Shown: positions 32,626 through 46,800 of the stretch, one piece after another
How positions within the stretch are numbered: the first letter of the stretch is position 1
Layout: the number at the start of each line of letters is the position of its first letter
NCBI GenBank assembly: GCA_963931925.1
Contig: OZ007569.1
Location: forward strand, 67,650,750 to 67,714,749
DNA length: 64,000 nt
Origin: Onchidella celtica
Taxonomy: Eukaryota; Mollusca; Gastropoda; Systellommatophora; Onchidiidae
Reading direction: 5' to 3'
Translations under genes and position numbers: made by a program
Notes under the pieces: model-generated
What the model saw: the letters and a program-made list of their open reading frames with translations, nothing else
Database searches by the model: none
Told to the model about the DNA's origin: nothing

Positions 32626-33692
32626 GCTCTATGTTCCCTCAGGTCTATGTTCCCTCGGGTCTATGTTCCCTCAATTCGGCTCTATGTTCCCTCAATATTC
32701 CCTCAGGTCTATGTTCCCTCAGGTCTATATTCCCTCAGGTCTATGTTCCCTCAATGTTCCCTCAAGTCTATTGGTGTTTCTACAGGGGAGCCAACCTGAC
32801 ATTTTCTTTTGCATGGCAATAATTGTAATAGGGTTAAACTTTTGTTGTTAAAATCTCTCAGTTTTACTCATTTTTGTTGTTGTATATTCGTTTTTTTTTT
32901 CATCGAGGTTTCATTTTCGCATTTGTTTGTGTGCTTGTTTGTTGTTGCGTGTTCATGATTTTGTTGTTGTTGTTTGTCAAAGTGGAATGCTTTTGTTTTG
33001 TTCTTCACATATACTACTGTGTAAAACTGCCTTAATTCAAATTTCTAGTTGTTTAGCAATAATGAGTGGAAAGTTATATAGTATTGAAATTTGTCTATTC
33101 AAAGAATAGATTCTTGTTTGTTTATTGCTTGTTTGTTGTTGGTTTTTCATGTTTGGTGTTTTTGTTTTGTCGATTGTTGTTTGTTTCTATTTTTGTTTGC
33201 TTATTTTTGCTAGTTTGTGTAGTAATTACATCCTTTTGAAAAAAAATAAGTTTGAGCTACGGCGCTGATAAATGGAGAAAACAATATCATGAGCTTTCTC
33301 AAATTCAGTGTTTTATTTTTTGTTTTCTCATTAATTAAATGAAGAATACGAGTTATTAAATGTTCTCATCTTTATATCTTGTTTGTTGGGTTGGCTTATT
33401 GCTTTTATATCTACGAATATTACAAGTTTGGTATTTTGAGTTCTCGTTTTACGTCCCACTTCAGCTGTATTGGAGGCAAGGTTGGCTCCCCTAAAAGAAA
33501 CACCAATAGACCTGAGGGAGCATTGAGGGAACATAGACCTGAGGGAATATAGACCTGAGGGAACATACACCTGAGGGAACATAGACCTGAGGGAATATAG
33601 ACCTGAGGGAACATACACCTGAGGGAACATAGACCTGAGGGAATATAGACCTGAGGGAACATACACCTGAGGGAACATAGACATGCTCCCTT
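32626..33692. repeat. Foldback of two inverted 16 bp minisatellite arrays
   Basis: The left array (32626-32766) repeats GGTCTATGTTCCCTCA about ten times. The right array (33511-33692) carries the reverse complement, arranged as a 48 bp higher-order unit of three 16 bp variants. Inside each array an inverted arm continues (32767-32797 and 33479-33510, with 2-3 differences), enclosing about 680 bp of TTTG-rich DNA. Long Pro/Ser/Tyr open frames on each side are repeat translations. Confidence 0.85.
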
Positions 33693-33718
33693 AAGCAAAC
33701 TTGACGTCCATCCTATTT

Positions 33719-34060
33719 TTCCGTTTTTGATCTTTTTTCATAAAGATATGAAACGAAAGACGTTTGAGTTTCAGCACATACACTCCAAACCATGCACAAG
33801 TACAACAAACACCTTACTCACACTTACAAAGACCAAATACCTACAACAGCTGCAACAGGAGACTGGCTTAAAAACAAGAAGAAAGATGCAATTAATCTAC
33901 ATTCATTTTATTATACATTTACATAGAAGATAATTAATCAAGAGCCGATTGTTGACCATGTTAAAACATCCACTGCACTCACTCAGTCAGGCTCAATGGC
34001 ATCAGCTTACACAAACCAAATGATATGCTACTTATAGATGTCGAGGTTACGTACTTTGAT
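33719..34060. repeat. 342 bp tandem duplication, copy 1
   Basis: By eye it is identical to 34061-34400 along its whole length. No recognisable coding content; each copy has the same 68-codon open frame, which looks non-genic. Confidence 0.95.
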
Positions 34061-34400
34061 TTCCGTTTTTGATCTTTTTTCATAAAGATATGAAACGAAA
34101 GACGTTTGAGTTTCAGCACATACACTCCAAACCATGCACAAGTACAACAAACACCTTACTCACACTTACAAAGACCAAATACCTACAACAGCTGCAACAG
34201 GAGACTGGCTTAAAAACAAGAAGAAAGATGCAATTAATCTACATTCATTTTATTATACATTTACATAGAAGATAATTAATCAAGAGCCGATTGTTGACCA
34301 TGTTAAAACATCCACTGCACTCACTCAGTCAGGCTCAATGGCATCAGCTTACACAAACCAAATGATATGCTACTTATAGATGTCGAGGTTACGTACTTTG
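34061..34400. repeat. 342 bp tandem duplication, copy 2
   Basis: Second head-to-tail copy. The match ends at GTACTTTG (34400). Perfect identity means a very recent event or an assembly duplication. Confidence 0.95.
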
Positions 34401-37400
34401 GTAGACATCGTGGCTCTTTGAAGCCCAATCTAGAATAACAACAAGAGTAACAACAAAGAGGAGGGGGCGGGCTTACAGTGCTTGTATGAGATATTATGTA
34501 GAAAGAGATAGCCTACAAGGATTTATCTATTGGCTGTACAATGTAGGCATTTATCACATACCTAATAGAGAGTTAATCTGTTTCAGAAAATATTAACTGT
34601 ATGTCTTGTCTTATGTATGCCAGTATGTCATATCGCTGAGAACTGTAGAACATAATTATGTAATCTACCGGCCCACATTCACGACAAACACGATCAGAAA
34701 ACGTATAATACAGTCTACAGACAGCATTGTACATGCACATGGTGGATAGGAAAGATGAACAAGGAATGAACAGTTGTGGGAAAAAAACAAAGTTGGTCCA
34801 GAGAAAAGACACGCGTGTGCTGCATGTAATACTTAATGAAAACCCCGCACACAACATGTTTTATGCATAAAATTATGTATGATTGTACAGTGCACATACA
34901 CATGAAACAGTTTGATATTTTCATGAATTTTTTCAGCTATAGTTAATAGGGTTAAAAGTGTTTTTTTGTTTTATTCATTTCCTTTTTCAAGGAAAACTTG
35001 TAAACGCCCCCAAGAATTTATCATCTCTCCAGACACTGAATAATATACCACTCTATGCAACCCAATAACGCCATTAGCATGTTACACCCACGCAATTTGT
35101 CCATAAAATATTCAGCTGGCTTCTGGCATGAGATTGAAGGTCAGAATATCTTGAGGCGAAACTTCATCTTCAAACGTTTGTGCAAAGGTTGGAATATTTG
35201 CCCCATGTAGCATCTGCCGTCATGCTGATATGGGAAACTGATGATCATTGTTATGTTGGAGCTAAAGGGTGAACAAGTAAGCATCTAAATTTCCTGATCA
35301 TGTGACTGAATTATGAAACTTTGCGTACTACCCTAAGTTTTGACGATAAACGACGTGGACACCCATGGACAAATTTTAGTCTTTGATATTTACTTAATTC
35401 TTTTGAGCCACTAAAAAGAGACGACTTTTCGTTGTGCAGAATCGCAAAGTGTGACCGGACGTTTGTTCTTTTCTTCGTTTACATATTTACTGGAAGAAAA
35501 TCAATGACATTGCGATGTAGGCTAGGTCACACACCGCATTTTGAATTACAATGTTGAGACTTTATATGCAAACACAGTGGGAAACTGGTGAAAAACGTAT
35601 ACAAAATCTACGACGCTAAAAACATACGAATAAATGTGAACTCGTCCACTGAGATGTTTCCGAGCAGCATTTTTCGAGTTTGCTTTCGGTTTTCTTCTTT
35701 CTCATTCCCTTTACATCAGTTGGCCACACCCTGTCGCAGCTTGACATAAATAGGCCTGTCAAAATTTAAAACTTGAACGAAAAATTCAGATACTTTATTA
35801 CGTGCATGAGCAAAATCTGGCATAATTAAGATGGAAACAAGAATGATGGTGATAACATTAAATTTTATGTATAGGCAATTATTTGTAGACAATAATTTGA
35901 GCATTATCACGTAATTCTATCTACTTTTAACGGTAATAATATAGTAGAAATCTTCACCTGTTTCAGAGCAAACGTCACTATAATTATTTTCTCCTCGCAT
36001 CTCATTATGATATAGTATACCAAGCACATTCAACAATTAGAGTTTGTTCTGCGTATTCCACTTCCACAAAACTGGCAGGAAATCACTATTATTCACACAC
36101 AAAGGTATCTTCAGAAACGATTGCGTACTTCTTGAGAAATTTCAACACATCGCTTAATGAGTATTGCATACCTGGCACATTCGATCACGAAGGATTACTC
36201 GAAAAGTGATAGTCTTCCATAGTTTCTTTTAGTCCCCACGAGGAAGAGAACGGATAGAAAGAGATTAGACCAAACATTATCCCCTCATGATCTCAGTCCA
36301 AAAGTTTAAATAATCCAGTTACCTTCAAAGCCAAATGCAATTTGTATAAATGCCGGGGAAAATCCGACACTATTCTCAAAATAAAAGAGATATTGATTGT
36401 TTTGCAGGAAAGAGCAGAAAGTTACAATTAGGATTTTTAAAGACACACGGGGAACATGTTGACATTTCATACACTGAGATCGTTCTTTTTAATCTGATGC
36501 CTTTTACATGGTACTCGGGTCCCACTCCGCCACCCCATGAAATTCATATCAATCGGGGCAGCTCAAATAGCCCTGGGCTATTCCAATCATGATCAACGAT
36601 TCAAACATACACAATTGATATTTGAAATATTTCGGACTATGCAAAACCTGAATGGAAGAAATGTACGCTGTTTGTTTTTGTTTTTTCGAAATGACGAGAC
36701 CTTTTCATTCAGGGGGATGTTATCATTTATAGAAATTAGCACATGGCTATTTAGTGGCGGAGAACACTATTCTGCAAGGGGACAATCCTCGACATTATAT
36801 TTTATTTTCACTAGAAACAAATCAGACAAAGTTTTTCCAGCAACGTCACAATGTCATAACTAGGCAGTTTTTGTGAAGAGTAATGTTCCTGCCATTCTGG
36901 CACACATCTCAATCACTGTTTCAATAATCTGCTTCCACCAATACAATGTTCCACACCTTCAAAGACAATGGCAACATGACTAGAAATTACATTTTTCAAC
37001 ATGAATAATAGCAAACCAATTATGAAAAATGCATTTCAAACGAAACAAATCATGCACACACACAAAACCCTGTTATCTTGCATGTTTGTTGTTTTCACGC
37101 CAAGACATGTGGAAAAACGATGAGGTCCACATCTCTTACAGATAACAAGAACGAACTCTTAACACTCTAAATTCCTTCTTGATGCTTTTTGTAAGTAAGG
37201 ATAGACATCTTTGCATGACCGTTCTTTAATTTGTTGCATTTGCATAATAACGAATAACTATGATGTTTGCCTGTTGCCTGCTAGGAAATGATGTGAGCCT
37301 CATGGTTTCTCCACTAGTAACATCGACGTAAACAATATAGATCTACATAAAATAATAGTATATAAATATGTGTGAGAATCTCCTTCTTTATAAGTTACAG

Positions 37401-40257
37401 TAAATGCTGTTTTTTCCCCTTGTTTTGCTTTGCAGAGGATACAATTTAAATTAAAAAAGCTTCGTATTACAAATTTTGCATACGAATACCAACATAGCAT
37501 TAATAATGTGTTTGAAGAAAAAAAGGAACATACTCAAAATCATCTCATGAAATTGCCGTGCATCGTTATCATGCAAAATAAAAAAGCCCAGGTACACCAG
37601 GTAGATAGGGATTCCAAATACTGTAAGTCTGAGCAGGGCATACACGAGTGTTTAACTATTTCGTCTTGATGTTATCCACATTCGTCCGCAGAAAGAACAA
37701 CAAGTATTAAGTAAACTGTGTTCATAGTGTCTCTATCTCACTAACTTGCAGAATACAGATACAAAGACAGAAGTCACTGAAATTTCTCTGTCCCCGATCT
37801 GGTGAACGACGAAATCCCATCAGCGGATAACTTCAGTTTTATTATAGATGGACAATTCCACGAAATAATATAGCCACCAATAGCAGGTTTTGAGATAAGA
37901 TGGCTGATCCGTAGTCTCTCAAACACATAATTATAACGGCCACCAGAAGCCATAAATTGCAATTACTGTCCAGGTATGGAAATCTTACGGCGAAAATGAG
38001 AATACAAAACAAAACAAAACAAAACAAAAAGTTAACGCAGCCGTCATTGGTGATTTTAAAAATGGTTCTAAAACAATTTGTGAGAAAAAATTAGTTGGAA
38101 CACAGAAATAAACATTCCATCCTGTCACATACTCGATACGCTTGTTATCAATTTATGCAGACGTTTCCTTGCCCGTCACTTTACAGTGGCAGTAATTAAG
38201 GTAATTAAGAGTGTATGCATGCAATCTCTGATTTCTTTAAAATTTCTTATAAGAGAACAATATTTGCTGCAACATTCACTAATTTGGTCCAAATATTCCA
38301 CATTTCACAGAATAAAGTCTCTTGCTTTTTTCACGTTCCATCCACGAAGATTAAGAACACAATCATGCAGGAAGCTCGCGAGGATTCCCTGCCCGATTAC
38401 TACTCTTGTTCTGCCAGGGATTGGGTAAAATGTAAATGAGACGAGGAACAGATTGCTAAGAGGGAAAATAGATGAGCATCTGGTAAAGCATTTTCTGGGA
38501 AGTAAGTGGACATGATCGCCTTTCGTGGGTCGGATTCTCACAGATTCGCATTAATGAAGACTCGATCTGACATATTCTTGTATTTCCAGGGTGCGGGTGT
38601 TTTCTCTTTGCGGAAATCAATGCATCAGAAGAAGTATTTCTAGGTAACCAAGAAAACGAAAGAAAGATTTTAGGAGGTTCATCTTGGTTTCAAGTGCAGG
38701 TCCGGCAATAATGTTCCTCTTTTCAGAAAACTGGACATATTTATGTCCAATGTCTGCGATTACTTTTCGCTATTTATGAGTGCTTTCTGAAATTCAGCTC
38801 ATTATCCATAGAGACCGGTACATACAAATTTATCTCACAAAAAACTGACAATGAACGAAATATCTGGCCTGAAGAGTAAAGCAAATCATGTAAGGAAAGA
38901 AGCACCATTTCCTCCTGCCCCTTACCCCCTCCTGCCCCTTACCTTCTAGAGTGCATGCATATTCTAATTCTTTCATGTGCTGAAATGAGAATTAAAATTA
39001 ACGATCAGTCGATGACATCAAACGTGATTTATTGTTACTATTTTTAAAACTGAAATAACAGTGAAACATTCTCATAATCTGTCAACTGTGTGCGCAAATG
39101 AGGGTACTTGTCCCCAACATGCCCATGCAATTGTGGCTACTTCCTGGAGTGTATTGCTTCGTAAATCCAAATCATTCTGTCTTCACGTCTTTTTACTTGT
39201 GGGAACCGTAACCATCCAAAGTATTCATTCATTTCATTACATCAACAACTTGTTTTCACACTGAGAAACTGACATTTGATGCTTTGCAAAGGGAAATTTT
39301 GTCAATCTGCTCTGCATTGCAATCCAATTTGCATTCAATTCCTGAGCAAATGGCTATCATGCACTGACAACTTCACATCGCCAAATGGTTACGGTGACCA
39401 CTTGGAAAGACTTTTCCAATTTGCTCTTTAATGTTTATGAATTTCCTTAATTCAATATTAATTAATTTTTTTTTAGACACTTTGGAATGTACTGTTATAA
39501 TGAATGAACAGCGTGTACATGCTGTATCATGCTTTTCCACCAGTCCTGTTTATTGCATACTCGTATTTGTATTTTAGTGTGTTCATCAACTGATCCAAGC
39601 TATCATGGACTCTTGGTCCAAGGTCCATTTGCACCTGTCAAGTTTTCTTCTCGAGAACTGTTTTTCATAGAGTTTAAGATTACACTTCGTAGTAAAGCAC
39701 ATTACCATGAACTGGGGCCTGACTGTTTCTACAGCAGTTAACACTTTAGTTGAACATTTCTGAGTGTAAAGAGACCTGCTGAAGGTAATTACAAATCCGG
39801 GAACAATTGCGAATCACTGTTGAGTTGCAGTTGCAGCATTCGTATGTCTGTATCATCTTCTTTCGTATTTTAAAATGTTTTCTCGTCGCCGATCTTGACT
39901 TCTGTGGCATTCTACAAACTCAGTAACTTTTTACCCTTGTATCTCGTCTTCCGTAATGATTTCACAGCGAATATTTTTTGCTGGCTGAGTTTTCAGTCCA
40001 CAGTGGCATACATGGACGTGAACTGTAACATACACTGCAAAACCAGAACGATGACGTTTTTTTAAATTTCATATCGCTTAATCGTACAAACCTGATGGTC
40101 ATCCCCAGTATTATGTCTTGCCAACTGGCAGCATACATAAGGACCTTCCTCTGTAAATGTAACAAAAACAATTGCATGCACTGAAAATGAGAAGAAAAAA
40201 AAAGAAAGAAATTGCCATATCTTTGTCAATAGAACGGGAATATCGTTTCAACCAAGT
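34401..40257. other. Gene-free stretch
   Basis: No supported exon on either strand. The sequence is AT-rich and mostly unique. Open frames (for example 36350-36592, 36537-36863, 37300-37500) have no recognisable composition or splice partners. Confidence 0.45.
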
Positions 40258-40263
40258 TTTATT
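40258..40263 (-). promoter_or_regulatory. Poly(A) signal of the two-pass membrane gene
   Basis: The minus strand reads AATAAAAC starting 28 bp after the TGA stop at 40291-40293. It is the first AATAAA after the stop and would give a very short 3' UTR. Confidence 0.5.
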
Positions 40264-40290
40264 GCACAGAAAGAAAACAAAACACCAGTG

Positions 40291-40906
40291 TCATATTGTT
40301 TCCTGCAGCTCCAAAGTCCTAAGCATCATCATGGTCGTGGGGTTCGGTAAGTTACTGATCCCCGCACTGGCCGATGTTGCAGCGCCGCCACTGCGCCGGT
40401 AAGACGTTAGATAGTCGGCAGGGAATATTTTATTTGATTCGTGTACAGGGACAGTGGCTGACGTGGATTGCACATTTGATGCGGTGGATGCTGGGTTAAC
40501 TTGCTGCGGTAAAGTTGTAGATGGCGTTTCCAGCACCGCTGAGTCTTTTTGTGGTGGCGATGATGAAGGAGCTCCGCCATCTGCTGCCATTGCATGTCCC
40601 CCTACCCCAAGCGTAGGCACATCCGCCCCTGCAGCAACTACGGGGCCTGCGCTGTGTGTTTCACTGAGCCCAGCGGCGGAGACATACGGACCGTACACAA
40701 GGGCGGGGTCCTTGTATACCATCAGAGCCATGGAGTAATAGGGCGATTGCAATGGCACAGGAGGCCGTATGTAGGAAGCGCTGGTCAAGGCGTCTCCACA
40801 AGATGAGGTAATGACTCCCGAGTCATAACTACCTCCAGATATCAGAGGAGGCTTTTCGCCAATAGTTACGCATGCTTCATCACCATCTTCCAAATAGTCT
40901 TTAGTT
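40291..40906 (-). CDS. Two-pass membrane gene, exon 4 (stop)
   Basis: Acceptor CATTCTCAG. It encodes residues 137-340 from [20 protein letters not shown] to the TGA. This is the longest uninterrupted coding stretch of the gene. Confidence 0.85.
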
Positions 40907-43845
40907 CTGAGAATGAGAAGGAAAATGTGAGAAATGACTCGTAGTTTGTGACTGCTGGTAGCAGTCTCACGACCATACTCCTTTCTCTTTCTCATCATGG
41001 ACATTCAGTGCCATGGCTTGTCCAAGACACAATACAAGCACAGCGTTTTCAGTTTCACTAAAGAACAGATATATGTGTTATTTGAAACTCCTCAAGTGTT
41101 TTGCAATCAATAAACTTACACTCAATGCCCAGTGGATTACAAAAACAAAATGAAATAAAATAAGACGCTGTAATAACTGTGCAGACATTAAAACAGGCAG
41201 TCGGGCATAAACAGTAATGCAATATACTATAATATAATATAATATAATATAATATAATATAATATAATATAATATAATATAATATAATATAATATAATAT
41301 AATAATTATAATATAATATAATATGATATAATATAATATAATATAACATAATAAATATAATATAATATAATATAATATAATATAATATAATATAATATAA
41401 TATGATATGATATAAAATAGTATAATGCAGGTTTGGGATAAGTAGGTACTTCATACAGTAATCTCACATAATAGTTTTTCTTAATAGAAATGTGATATAA
41501 CTAGGTCTAGAGTGTGACATAAAAATAGAACCAGTCAGTGTGGACAGAGAATGCCGACATTTGTTTCACTGGAAAAACGAGATTGGAAACAGAACTTCTC
41601 GGATCCGTCCCCGTCCCGAACAGACAAGACAAAGGGCACTCACTTGTTCAATGCGTCTGCCGCCGTAGGCTCGTCCTGATCCTCATCCTCTTCCCCTGTT
41701 ATCTTCAAAACTTTTTCCCTCAATTCCTTATTCTGTGGAGGTAAAGTAACAAAATGTCAACAGATTTATACCACTGTCCTTCAATACCACTATCAGCATT
41801 TCCTCATTCCTTCCGTTGGCTAGCAACGATCTTTCCGTCCTCTTCCCCCGCCTATTTTCCTCTCGAGTCTCGCCCAAGACAAGTTGTTTTCCCTGTGCTA
41901 AAGTTATTTTGACAGATCCAATTTGAGAGAGGGAATCTCTATAATGTTTGCAAATCCCGTCCCTTCGTCTCGTTTCCCGTGATCGTAAGAAATCTGGTGT
42001 TTTAATGCAGAGTCATGGAATTCGGAATGTTTGAATGGTGGGTTACCCGATCTGTTCTGTCGCCAAACTGGCATGACAAATACAGAATTAAAAAACAAAA
42101 CAAAGCAGGAACAAATCAAAAACGAAACCAAAAAAAAACAAAAAACAAATGTGTGTAAAGTCGGGCGGGAGTGGGGCAGATGGAGAGGGAGGGGAGGTAG
42201 ATCAGAAACAACCGTCCTGAATGGTTAAACCTGAGAAATAGAGCTGACAGGAAATGAAAGCGTCCCATGCAATTCAACGCACGAATGGGGAGCCCGTTGT
42301 TTAGAAATTCAGTAACAAAAACAATCATAAAACAAAACTGGACAAAGGAGGCGATCTCCAGTTCAAAGACTTAATGTTCCCTTAATGTTCATGCCCAAAC
42401 GGCTCTTCCGAAGCTATAGTGCTCAAAACTAACGTGACGCGTTCACGTTGTGTTGATGTACCGCTTAATGACAAACGTTGGATGTTCAGGAACCGAAAAT
42501 TGTTATTGGTGCGGCCTGCCAGAAAATGATGGCATCAGAAAAACGTTTTTCTTGAGAATGAAGAGTTTGTAATTGAGACTGCAAAGAAAAAAGAGAAAAA
42601 CAACAACACAAAAGTTCGTTCCTACTGGGTTCCTTCACTGGACGTTACGAAAGTTGTGAGCCTCATATTTTTTTTTCTCTAAACTTCAAAAGATTTCTGT
42701 TATAATACCTAACGAAGACATAGCTTGATAATGTTGCAAACATATTACAAGATATTCCCATAAGCATCATGCACCCTGTATTTGTATACCAGTCATGATC
42801 ATATTCCTTGGACGTATGATTTACACCTTTGGATATAATTTACCTTCCCACTCGACATTGTGTGCCGAGACAGTTATTATTTAAAAAATATATAATGATA
42901 GGTTGGTTTCACTTGACGTGACAGAATTTGGGCCTCACCAATCTTTTAGTTTTATTCAAAATGGCGGCCAAGCATTGCATGGAGGTCCACATTTCAATTT
43001 TGATGTCGTATGTGAAACGTACTCAAAATTTTGATATCAAGTAAGGATTCACACTTTAAAATAATCCCCTTCAGAGATGTCAAGGACATTGCAAAAACAT
43101 TAGTGTCCCGGTGTATTGATGATAGTTTTGAGCATTGCTAAACACCTACAGATCATAATTACATAACACAAGAATTATAATAATGATGATGATCGATGTA
43201 CACCATTCACAGAGGGAACAACCTAGATAATGAAAATAATTACCAGTTGGGATCGATGGATAAACAGTTTCCTTTTTTTAATTTTAGCCTTTGCCACACC
43301 CTGAAAATGTGGAACCAATGGAAATATAGCGTGCCTTATCACATCTCAATGCCTGAATAATGCTTCAAGTTGACAACGACCGATCTACGCTTCATTTGAA
43401 GACAGAAGAGCTGTATGGATCCTCATCTCTTCTTGTCTCATGGTACAAGTCAGTGGGATGAGAGAAGCAGCTGTAATTGATATTTGTCTAAAGAGATAGC
43501 AAACTTTCCCATTTCTGTAAGTGAGAGCAAACTTTCCCATCTCTGAAAGTGAGAGCGTTCTTGAAGCACCTTCATCGCAGGACCCTTTGTGCAAGTAATA
43601 TCTTTTAATAGGCGATCGTTAAAATGACACTGGAACTGTCTTTAGATCCAAGAATTTGCTGTAATCTTCTATCCTTTTATTCATGACTGATGGAGTTGAA
43701 GGTTCCAGTGCTCTGGAACTCTCTGGAACTCCAGTCACTCTTTCCAACACTAGGGCGCAACTTTACCAAATCCTGGGACCCTCTCCCTGCTCCAACTCCA
43801 TCTCCCACTGTTCACACTCATATCTTTTCTCTTCTCTCCCCCCTT

Positions 43846-43877
<32 letters not shown>

Positions 43878-46800
43878 GTCGCTGTCTTTCTCTCTCTCTC
43901 TCTCTCTCTGAGCCCCTCTCCCTCTGTGAGAGTGTCTCTCTGTCTTTTGATATTCTGAACGTGATCTTTATTGGCGTTGCGATGTAAACATTCCCCAGAA
44001 ATGAGACACGTGTTAAATAAGTACATAGCAATACAGGCAAACAGTTAATCAGATCTAAATTTTGAAAATTTTAAACAAACTGTAAGTGTCTAAGGGTAGC
44101 CACACAAAGGCCACCGAATTCGATCACCGAGCCACTAGGCGCAATAGTGAGAAGAATTCCACTATATAAACGGACCGAATGTAGGTGGGCTCTATGTGCA
44201 GTTGTTGAAATTATATAGTGCAATTCTTCTCACCTAAGCGCATAGTGGCTCGGTGGCCGAATTCGGTGGCCTTTGTGTGGCTACCCTAAGAAAGCTGCCA
44301 TTTTTTTTGGGGGGGGGGGGGGTTTGGCGCATTGGGCAGGAGAAAGATGGCGTTGTGCCAGTTTCCATTCGTGACACCTACTTACTACTGCTCAGAAGCT
44401 TCAGTGGTGTGCGTGAAAAAGTCGACAGAACCTCCTAGAAACAAAAGCATGATTAAAAAGCCTGTAAACGACATTCGTTGAACAGAACTGATGAGAAATG
44501 GAAGTAGGGTTTTGCCAAGCTAATATCCCCTACCCATCTGACCAGAGGGCACGAAGCTCAGGCGTGGCGCTGCGTGACTTGTCAACTTCTAACGGACTGG
44601 GCATGCGTCAACCTGGTGCAGTAATAGAATGTCATGGGACCACAAAGAAGTGTCGGTGGTATGTAGTCAATAACAAAGACAAACAGCGAAACAAGAATAT
44701 ACCGAGACCTTTTCGGGCATAGAATGTTTGTGAGAGAGAAACAATCCTACAGACTTGAGAGCTTAAAAACATCGTCTCTTTTTGTCTCAAGCAGCCATGC
44801 CAAAGACCAGATTATTAATACGGCAAAAGTTGCCGCAAAGACAACAAGAAATATGATTTAATTGGTATTTTTTCTCAGAGAAATATGATTTAATTAATAT
44901 TTCGTCTCGGACCTTTATTCATTCAACTCAGGGATCCGGTGACCGGCGTCCTGCGAAATGTCTGATGACCAAGTGTGCTTAGCTAAGACAAAAGACAACG
45001 ACTCAAACGCCAGGAGAATGTGGCATTGAAGCTGACCCATAAGAAATGAAATGATGGCTATTTTATTGGTAATGGATGCGCCCCGAGTCCATTCTAATCT
45101 CTGTGAGTTACTTTGGCCAAGATTGCCATCATTTCACGAGCAGGAGTCTGGCGAGAGTCGAGGCCATTTTGATTGAAATTTATCAGCATAATATTAAGAT
45201 TGTTTCCGATGGCGTGCTAATGAAAACTCAATCGCAGCCCCGCCCCCAAACCTCAGCCTTAAACTATACGAAAAACAGGAAAGATATGGTTAACTATAAG
45301 ACCTGTCGCAAGTCGGCAAAGAAATGATGACGAAAATGGGAGATCAAATTGGTACGAATGAGTTCTTCACCAAGGGTCAATTTGGCATCAATAATTGAAT
45401 AAATGTCGGCAAATAATACTCTGATCAATAAGAAATATCAAAGAGGGTTGGGGTTGTGATTTTATAGGAGTAGTAGGTGTTTCAAAAACAACAAAGAGTG
45501 CAGTTTCACTGTGCATGTTCGCATAGATGCATCATGTGATTGTCATAAAGCATTTCACTTATTTTGATGTTTATAATCATAATGCTCCCGTGCTTATATA
45601 GTTCATGTATTATTATTATTAAGGTGTATGTCTGTCTGCATGTAAAGAAGACCATGTACGTGTGCTTGCATCAAAACATTGTGGCACATGACCTTATTTA
45701 CGTTTGAAGATTTGCTATCTCGAGATAATATAAAGACCTTTATGAAGCCTGTGTAAATGCATTTGGAAACGAGGAGACAGTGTGCATATCTGAATAGTTT
45801 TTGTACGCATCTTTCTAAGGCTAGGGCTAAAATGGATTGTTGAATCACTTTATTTCATGCGTTTGCCAGGGCTTTTGAATTAGAAACTCGACATGAATGC
45901 TAGTCGTCATTATGTAGGTCGCCTTAACTCTCGCCTTTTATTTACCAGACCAGACAGAAATACAGAGACTCTAAATTCATGCAGGATTATTTCACGAAAT
46001 GGGAATTGTTCTAAAACACTGCGACAGAACTGTTAACCCTCTGAAACACTGCTTCCCCAAATCCTTAATCCTTTTTTTTTTTCTTGCCATGTCTGGAGCA
46101 ATAAATCAATACGCTCTGTATGATATTCACCATTTGGGATTGATACGAGACTCTTAGAGACTCGATGTAAACGTGTAAAAGTTGACAAGTCGTGACGAAG
46201 GGGCTGTATATCTCTCACCCTGGCTTCTGGGAAGCAAAATGAGAAATCTTTACAAAGCTTTCAAAATCTGAAAGCTATATTCAATAGTATTTCTTTAGAA
46301 AAAATAATGTGGGATTCAGGAAACATAACTGCAAAGACATCAAAATTGGGTGTGATGAAAACAAAAAGTTCTGTGTGATAGATTTGTCCCCGAGGCACTA
46401 GTAGACAAGGATTATTGGTCAGAAGAAAATAATAGTAACAGTAAATGTAAGCTGGATTTGAAGGGATTTAATGAATCTTTACGGACCATTCACAGGAATG
46501 CAGACAGTTGACATGACATGCGGCAGTCAGTAAAATGTTCATTTCAATACGTCTGAGGAAGACACTAGCCATTTTGCAATCAAAACAAACGAACCATCTA
46601 ACCAAACAAATAAGCAAACAACTAACTGACCGATCAGCCAATCTACCAATCGACCGACCAACCAACCGACCAACCAATCACTCACTCACTCACCCCCTCC
46701 TCAAATCAACCAACCAACCCAACCAGCCAACCAACCAACCAACCAACCAACCAACCAACCAACCAACCAACCAACCAACCAACCAACCAACCAACCAACC

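Noticed and set aside
32469-33698. Pro/Ser/Tyr-rich open frames (FPQVYVPSGL repeats)
   Set aside because: These are translations of the 16 bp minisatellite, whose 48 bp higher-order unit is divisible by three.
43683-44040. Ser/Leu and Arg/Glu frames on both strands
   Set aside because: They are translations of the TC microsatellite.
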